A stretch of DNA of 64,000 nt from Isochrysis galbana (lineage: Eukaryota > Haptophyta > Isochrysidales > Isochrysidaceae): positions 3,217,419-3,281,418 of the forward strand of contig CM030939.1 of the NCBI GenBank assembly GCA_018136815.1, read 5' to 3'. The position numbers and the translations under genes were made by a program. Below, piece after piece: positions 58,250 to 64,000 of the stretch. Position 1 is the first letter of the stretch; each line of letters opens with the position of its first letter. The notes under the pieces are model-generated. The model saw only the letters and a list, made by a program, of their open reading frames with translations. It had not been told where the DNA came from and did not search any database.

Positions 58250-58909
58250 ATGACAACGCTTCTTGTGATGGATGCAAGACTTCTAACTATTGAAGAGACC
58301 ATGCACTGTCCGCATGACAGCGCAGAGTCAAGAGAGCACTGAGGGACGCAGAGGCCGTCGCCCTCACTCCCTCACCACCACCACCAACATGACAACCTTG
58401 ACGCTAGCAATCGTGCGAATACATTCGTACGGTACCGGCGGGAAAGTAGAGATGTTGGTGACAAGCCCTGCAACCTGAACGGGGTACTCCCCAAAAATGA
58501 GGAGCATTTTAAGGCCGTTGCAGGAGCACTTTTTGTGTCGAAGGTCAATTCGTCAACATAACAGCTACATTGGGCACGACACACTCTATCCTGCCATATC
58601 TGCCGCCCCTTACTTGCCTTTCCCTCGCCCTTTTTTCCCTTCCCCCTCTTCTTTCCTTGCCTTTGTCTGCTGGTGGGGTTTCTGAGGTTGGGCCCAGGTG
58701 CGTTACCTTGGGCCTCTGGGTTATGCGAGTGGGTTGGGCTCATCTCTCCTAAGTCGTGTTGTGTGGTGGAGGAGGGTGTCAAGCCGATCCCGCGTACGCT
58801 CTTGGGGCGGCTCCTGCAGCGCCCTTTTGTCCTGGAGGGGGAGGCCCTTCCTACATCGGACTATTCCCTATAAATCTTCATAATATTCTTACTATTACCG
58901 CACTCGCAT
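58250..58909. other. Intergenic with LINE-B-type 3' UTR segment
   Basis: 58600-58760 contains TTTGTCTGCTGGTGGGGTTTC...GGTGCGTTACCTTGGGCC, similar (minus orientation) to segments at 4.7 and 5.3 kb. The last 50 bp before LINE-C are AT-rich (target region). No gene was recognised. Confidence 0.45.
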
Positions 58910-60060
58910 AAACTATTGTTATAGTTTTAGCGATGGAGCGCGCGCCGACCGCTCCCACCTCCCAGCCCCCCGCCGTCACGACGCCCCACCGGGGCCGCCC
59001 CAAGCCGCCGGAGCCGAAGCGCTCGCAGGCCGCCCCCCTGACCGACAGCGATGTGGACATGATCCTCCCGCCCTCGCCTCCTCAGTAGCCACACAAGCAG
59101 GAAGCAGGGAACAGGCAGAGTCCTGTTCCCTGCAGACCAACAGAGCCAGCCTCTGGCCCTGCCGCCCGCCTCTGCCGCCATGCCACCACAACAAGGACTC
59201 CCCATTGGCAACTCCTACCTTCAGTGCACCCCTCGGGGGCGGGCACTTGACTCAACAATCAATCATTGGATCATTGGAGCCTTTACGGCTTCCAACCCTT
59301 CCAACAACACAGCACAGAAGTCGTACGCTGAGGCGGCCGGCCCCAAAGGGAAGCTCCCACAAGAAGCACAGAAAGCCCCACCCCCACCCACTCAACAACC
59401 ACCACCGCCCTCGCGCAAGCGAGCGGACCCACAGTCGGAACCGAAACCGATCCAGACTCACACCACACAATTCGCTTCCCCCCCTCATGATGAGGAGGAG
59501 GAACCGGACGACACCCCCTTCTTCATTCAGCTAGCACAGCTAGCTGAAGACAAGAAGGACATCAAGAGCGAGGATGTCGCAACCTACATGAAGTACCTTC
59601 TTTCCAAGCTTGAGGGCTTGGATGCCACCCCAGATGGGATGGATAAGTAAGGGGCGTAAAGGTCCTTGGATTTTCTATGTCGATGAGGACGCACACGACC
59701 AATTCAAAGCCGCCTACGGCGACAAACTTCAAGCTGCCCTTTCGGGTGTCTCGCACGACTTTGCTGTCACTTACGGCGCTCTTGCCGACTCGGCCCCACG
59801 CAAGTCTAGCGCCATCCGGTCCTCCCTGAAGGAGGTGGCAACCTACATAGTGTTTCGCATCTTTGACCCGGTAAAAGCCTACAAGACGAAAACTCGACAT
59901 CTCGCTAGCGCACTGGAGCGTGAAGGGTTCCACGTATTACGGGGCAACCAACAACGCGCCAAAACCACCATAGAAGGGATCACGAAAGTTTAGTCGGGCA
60001 ATAACGCCCGATTTGGCACTTCTACGTCTATACGGACACTTCCGCCTTGGGACACCGCTT
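58910..60060 (+). pseudogene. LINE-C: 5' part of a related LINE
   Basis: It starts with a hairpin AAACTAT-TGTT-ATAGTTT (58910-58927) five bases before ATG 58933 (MERAPTAPTSQPP). The first ORF stops after about 50 codons; the gag-like region continues in other frames. 59180-59650 encodes an Asp/Glu-rich segment. 59610-59993 matches the LINE-A helical segment (RGPWHIAVNEDCAQQFQARYG equivalent, then ALEREGFHVLRGNQQR). Similarity ends at about 60055 in a WHFYVYTDTSALGHRFP stretch. No endonuclease or RT. It is followed at once by hAT-transposase sequence. Confidence 0.8.
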
Positions 60061-60074
60061 CCCTCAGGTGCGCC

Positions 60075-60242
60075 TTCGACGACGAGGAAACGGTGTCGGA
60101 ATTCGACACCTACCCATCCTTCTCCTCCTTCGCCCGCGCCCGGGTCATCGCTTCGGCTACGCTCCTGGGAGTGGAACGCGTGTTCTCGAAAGCAGGCAAG
60201 TTTCATGATGACTTGAAAGGATCCATCTCAGAGCCAGAGTGA
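60075..60242 (+). pseudogene. hAT transposase C-terminal (dimerisation) relic
   Basis: A 54-codon segment in the frame closing at 60242 has the hAT C-terminal signature. A hydrophobic FARARVIASATLLGVERVFSKAG block corresponds to the family's ...ATSA.SERVFS.AG..., followed by a D...L..S..PE end. Catalytic residues lie upstream in the family and are absent here. The junction with LINE-C is at about 60060-60075. It is evidence of hAT elements in this genome, relevant to the MITE at 1242. Confidence 0.7.
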
Positions 60243-60424
60243 TGAAACACTGGAGCATGCGCTTTTGGCCGCAGTCAGTCAACTATGATTGATTGTGTGA
60301 GTAAGATTAGTGAGGAGCCCTTGTGTAATCGTGATCGTCTCACAGTCCACTGACCGCCGGTGCCTGCTGTCAGCTATAAGCCCGTCCGCGCTCGACTGTA
60401 AGCAGCTAAAGAGGCCCGTTGCCC

Positions 60425-60565
60425 GCTATTCACTAGATATCTAGATATTGGCGATTGCCATCTAGCTAGATATAGATAGTCCCCGGCTCTATCTAACTAG
60501 ATATAGATAGTGAAAATCGGGGGTGGATAACTAGATAGCTAGATATCTGGCTATCTAGTTCCACG
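60425..60565. repeat. CTAGATATCTAG palindrome cluster
   Basis: Repeated, mutually complementary CTAGATAT, TAGATAGT, CTAGCTAGATA and ATCTAGTT motifs over about 130 bp separate LINE-C/hAT from the next LINE fragment. Strong hairpin or cruciform potential; AT-rich, unlike its flanks. Confidence 0.75.
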
Positions 60566-60838
60566 CCTTACCGCATGGCAGCCTGCTTTGGCTGCAATCA
60601 ATGCGGAGCCGTTCCCTATGCTTCGCGGGCTGGCACGCTCGCTGGCACGCGCGCTGGATCGCGCGTACTTGATTGGGGTGTCGTCAGCGCGTTTGCGCTT
60701 CGGCGACATGGGCGTGCCCATGGGCACCCCGCCCGCACCGGCAGCCGTGACGGCAAGAGACAAGAGCAGAGGGGCGGGTGGCGCGGGCTCCATGACCATG
60801 ACCCTATCCCTATCTATCGTTGTAACGATAGTTGCGCT
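60551..60838 (-). pseudogene. LINE 5'-end fragment
   Basis: On the minus strand the hairpin CTATCGT-TACA-ACGATAG (60814-60831) precedes ATGGTCATGGAGCCCGCGCC (ATG 60799 or 60793). The ORF reads MEPAPPAPLLLSLAV...GTPMSPKRKRADDTP, a member of the MERAP/SPKRPRQDD family, and degrades before 60551. The leader is longer here, with a CTATCC tandem between hairpin and ATG. Confidence 0.7.
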
Positions 60839-60891
60839 TATCTCTAAGGAGGCGATATGGGTGTTGACCATGTGATCGATAGCCCTAGTTT

Positions 60892-61160
60892 TCAGCTAGT
60901 CTTTGAATTTGATGTTGGGGATTTGTATGTCGTTGATCGTTGATTGATATCTACATATCTACTTGGTACTTGTACTTGGTACTTGGTAGTTGGTAGAGGG
61001 GAACGAGGGACGATGTCGTTTGTGTCCATGCGCTTTTTTTGGCGGTCTGCCCATGTCCCATATCCGCTTGGTTGGGCTCGGTTGGAAGAGTCCGTCGAAT
61101 TTCCGTGTATACGCTTGAGTGGGATAAGAGGCCGCGACCCGAGCCCTAGAGACACCTACT
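60892..61160 (-). pseudogene. LINE ORF C-terminal relic
   Basis: The minus strand encodes STDSSNRAQPSGYGTWADRQKKRMDTNDIVP, clearly related to the LINE-B segment at 5570-5680 (STTDSARTAQAGMGRQPKKRIDMNDVYP). It sits just upstream, same strand, of the 5'-end fragment at 60838, giving a 3'-end/5'-end arrangement. Confidence 0.65.
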
Positions 61161-61529
61161 CTCTATTAGCTATTAGCTATCGGCTATCGGTATTTGTATT
61201 TGCGCAGTTTCCGGCACCGGGACAAGTTTAAGTTTTACTCTTGGTTCTAGGAGCTAGGAGAGTCATCGCAGACGCATTGCGATTCTTACTCCGCTCGCCG
61301 GACGCGGCTACATAAGACGAGGGCACCACACATAACCCAAGACAAGCATACAACCAGCGGAATCAAGACTGGCCGGCCGCCTACAGCTAGAGCGGCGCAC
61401 AGGTGGACGTCAAGACGCAAGACTAAGCCGGGGACTAGATACCGGGGACTAGAACCCGCCCGATCATCACTCACACGTACGATGCAATGGTTCCCCGAAA
61501 GGTCTATAGGCAGAGATCCGCAAGATTAT
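61161..61529. other. Intergenic, 3' side of HINT1
   Basis: A short run of TATTAGCTATTAGCTATCGG repeats at about 61158-61190 resembles the GATAGCTATCGG palindromes at 43.1 kb. Nothing else was recognised. Confidence 0.4.
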
Positions 61530-62270
<741 letters not shown>

Positions 62271-62399
62271 GACCTGAAGACGGACGGGCTAGTCGCGGGC
62301 GGAGGGCGGCGCGCAGGGCCCCCGAGTATCGGAGTTTTCTTGTGTGGCTATTCACGAAAAGAAAGGATAGCCTTGATGTTCGACCTTGTAGTCTTGTAG

Positions 62400-62545
62400 A
62401 GCATATGGTTAGTAGCATCACTAGCTTCACACACCGGACGAGGCATGCACCAACCGCGCACACCCCCGTCGCGGGGGAGGGGCTCCGTTGCCGATGAGGC
62501 ACGGTCCATCAGCACATCAGCACTAGGATTAAACTAAAAGACTTC
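62400..62545 (-). repeat. Dispersed inverted repeat, partner of 21557-21690
   Basis: Reverse complement of the 21.6 kb copy, about 85-90% identical, ending in CACTAGGATTAAACTA on this strand. Non-coding. Confidence 0.75.
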
Positions 62546-62574
62546 TTGATTTTCTCACTACGCAAGGCAAGTGG

Positions 62575-62690
62575 AAGGAGTGAGAAGGATTACAAGGGAT
62601 GCGGGCCGGGCGTGGCTGCAGGGTAGATGTGCAGTGTCGCGCGCGCGGCGAGAATGTTAAGACGTTTATTCCTGGCTGTAGATAGACAGC
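62575..62690 (+). mobile_element. LINE-A-type 3' end
   Basis: GGGCGTGGCTGCAGGGTAG... and the terminus GGCGAGAATGTTAAGACGTTTATT match the end of LINE-A (54166-54230). It is a short 5'-truncated copy. Confidence 0.6.
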
Positions 62691-62759
62691 GAGTGCTCCG
62701 GAGCGTGTGTGACGTGTGCTATCCGTGATGAATGATAACTGTCTCTAGGCTAGCCTTTT

Positions 62760-62860
62760 TGATATATCAAATATCAAGTGCTTGTGCGACTTAGGCGGCT
62801 TGCCTTCATTTGGTCTCCTTTCCCTCAGGGTTTCTTCCCCTCCCGTGGGGACTCTCACCC
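62760..62860 (+). repeat. GGCGGCTTGCCTTCATTTGGT repeat copy
   Basis: GGCGGCTTGCCTTCATTTGG and about 60 bp downstream match the reverse complement of 11816-11905. Other shorter copies of the core are at about 4362, 5109, 9890 and 40228. Confidence 0.7.
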
Positions 62861-62954
62861 TACCATGAGCCTCTCCGCGAGCACCCCGAAGGAGAGGCCC
62901 AGGGAGGAGCACCACGTACGCGACGAGAACGCAAGGCTGACCTACAATACAAGA

Positions 62955-63100
62955 GTAGTCATGAATACTGAGTACAAATACTACCAATTTGGCAGTATTC
63001 GTACTCATGAGTACAGCCGCGAGCGAGTATTCGTACTCATGAATACAGCCGAGAGTGAGTATTCGTATTTTGGTCGAATATCGAATACTCACACGGCGAC
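62955..63100. repeat. GTATTCGTACTCATGAATAC palindromic repeats
   Basis: AGTATTCGTACTCATGAGTAC and GAGTATTCGTACTCATGAAT units occur at about 62991 and 63028, with partial copies at about 62957 and 63057-63095. Each unit is nearly self-complementary. An extremely GC-rich hairpin-prone stretch (63108-63170) follows. Confidence 0.75.
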
Positions 63101-63179
63101 ACGCCGGCTGTCGGGGCGGCGCGCGCGCCGCGGCCCGCGGCCGCGCGGCTGCCGCGCGGCAGGCCGCGCACTTGTCGCA

Positions 63180-63887
63180 TTCATCCTAGATGATGCGATT
63201 TCCAGGTTCTTATTTCCAGGTCCTTCGCCGTGCGGCCACACGGTGAAGCTCAGGTACTTCTAGGTTGGTAGGGTTCGTCCCTAGCGATCTAGAATTCGAG
63301 TTCTCGTTTCGTTCCGTCTAGCGTCTAGCCTGTTTGTCAGGTATAGATTCCAGGTTTCCTCCTTTCGGGTAATCTTGACCCAAAGGAGCCAGGTCGCCTG
63401 TCTCTCGCTGCGCGCTTGTCTCAGGCTCTCGAGTTACCTTGTGAAGGCTTATTTAGCTTCTTGCAAGGCTTGCTGTTTCTTGTTGGGTTCCGGTTCTTGC
63501 TTGGGACTTGCTAACTTTCGTTGTCGTCCAGGCCTGTTCTTCATAGGTTCTGCTTGGCCTGGTTAGGGTTTCGTTGCCTTCCGGCGTTTGGCGTTCGCGT
63601 TGGCGTTCGGAAATTTCCTCTCACATTCCCTAGGTCCGCTACCCTTGGCTTGTAGGTCCTTGCTTCTTTCTTCTCGGTCAAGATTTTTGGCGAGCGAGTC
63701 GGTTGCTCTATCCGCTCGAGATTTGAGGTTAAATTTGCCATCTCCCCTTGGAGATCGGTGTAGGTTCGCTTCTTAGGTGAGGGAATCTTTCCCCTTGATG
63801 CAAGCTACATGCAAGCCCTTGGCCCCTTTGGTGTTTCTTCCCCTTGGTTGCTACTCAGGGTTGTTCGTTAGAAGCGTCTAGAAGGTT
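63180..63887. other. Unassigned, pyrimidine-rich; Lys-rich minus-strand frame
   Basis: The minus strand has a broken frame (about 63776-63420) rich in Lys, Arg, Asn and Gln (NLERIEQPTRSPKILTEKKEA...). It could be a retroelement gag-like or nuclear protein piece but has no motif I recognise. No RNA gene was seen. Confidence 0.3.
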
Positions 63888-64000
63888 CACGCTCAACGGC
63901 AAGATTTATTCGGTCGTGAAGATATCTCGTCGCGATCTGTATCCAAAGTGATCGCCGTGTCGCCGTGGTCGCGCGACATGACGCTCCCCTTCGGACTCTC
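63888..64000 (+). repeat. Second copy of the 1081-1195 repeat
   Basis: Direct repeat of 1081-1195, cut by the window end. Confidence 0.85.

Overview
The window is nuclear DNA from a unicellular, probably flagellated eukaryotic microalga. A haptophyte-type alga is my best guess, but that is an inference. The evidence is: compact spliced genes with introns of about 80-230 bp (GT-AG and several GC-AG), a predicted ciliary dynein-regulatory subunit (DRC12/CCDC153-like), SET-domain methyltransferases, a ZnT5-type zinc transporter and a LIN54/TSO1-type CXC regulator, all GC-rich and set among abundant retroelements. Two runs of exactly 100 N (981-1080 and 40044-40143) show it is a draft scaffold, and homopolymer-associated frameshifts recur.

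Layout. 0-3 kb: copia fragment, SPPPP-type repeat, gap, and a hAT-like MITE carrying a LINE 5' end. 3.2-4.1 kb: SMYD-like SET gene. 4.6-9.7 kb: LINE-B (minus strand), internally deleted, with a roughly 19-21 bp target-site duplication (TSD). 10-14.2 kb: an AT-rich orphan abutting a broken GNAT/ankyrin gene, a membrane-anchored cystine-knot-like protein, and a five-exon phospholipid scramblase. 15.7-21.3 kb: a CxC-motif protein, repeats, a LINE 3' relic and a large gene of unknown function. 22.4-27.1 kb: LTR-like sequence, minisatellite, four-exon CXC/CRC regulator, orphan ORF. 28-35.9 kb: DRC12-like gene, coiled-coil gene, zinc transporter, SETD3/LSMT-like methyltransferase. 38-39.8 kb: methyltransferase. 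40-45.6 kb: LINE derivatives, MORN gene, chromovirus relic, solo LTR. 46-47.4 kb: possible TBC-like gene. 47.85-54.23 kb: near full-length LINE-A with a 17-bp TSD. 55-58.2 kb: a DnaJ-DENN(AVL9-like)-MORN fusion gene. 58.9-64 kb: LINE and hAT relics, HINT1 gene, repeats.

The strongest theme is one LINE superfamily. Every recognised 5' end starts with a short hairpin that makes up almost the whole 5' UTR. The 3' ends are T-rich, and internally deleted non-autonomous derivatives are present. The host genes are unrelated single-copy genes, not an operon. Several read as ciliary or trafficking functions (DRC12, MORN, DENN fusion, scramblase, ZnT). Annotation used ATG starts and splice sites read by eye, so exon borders are predictions.
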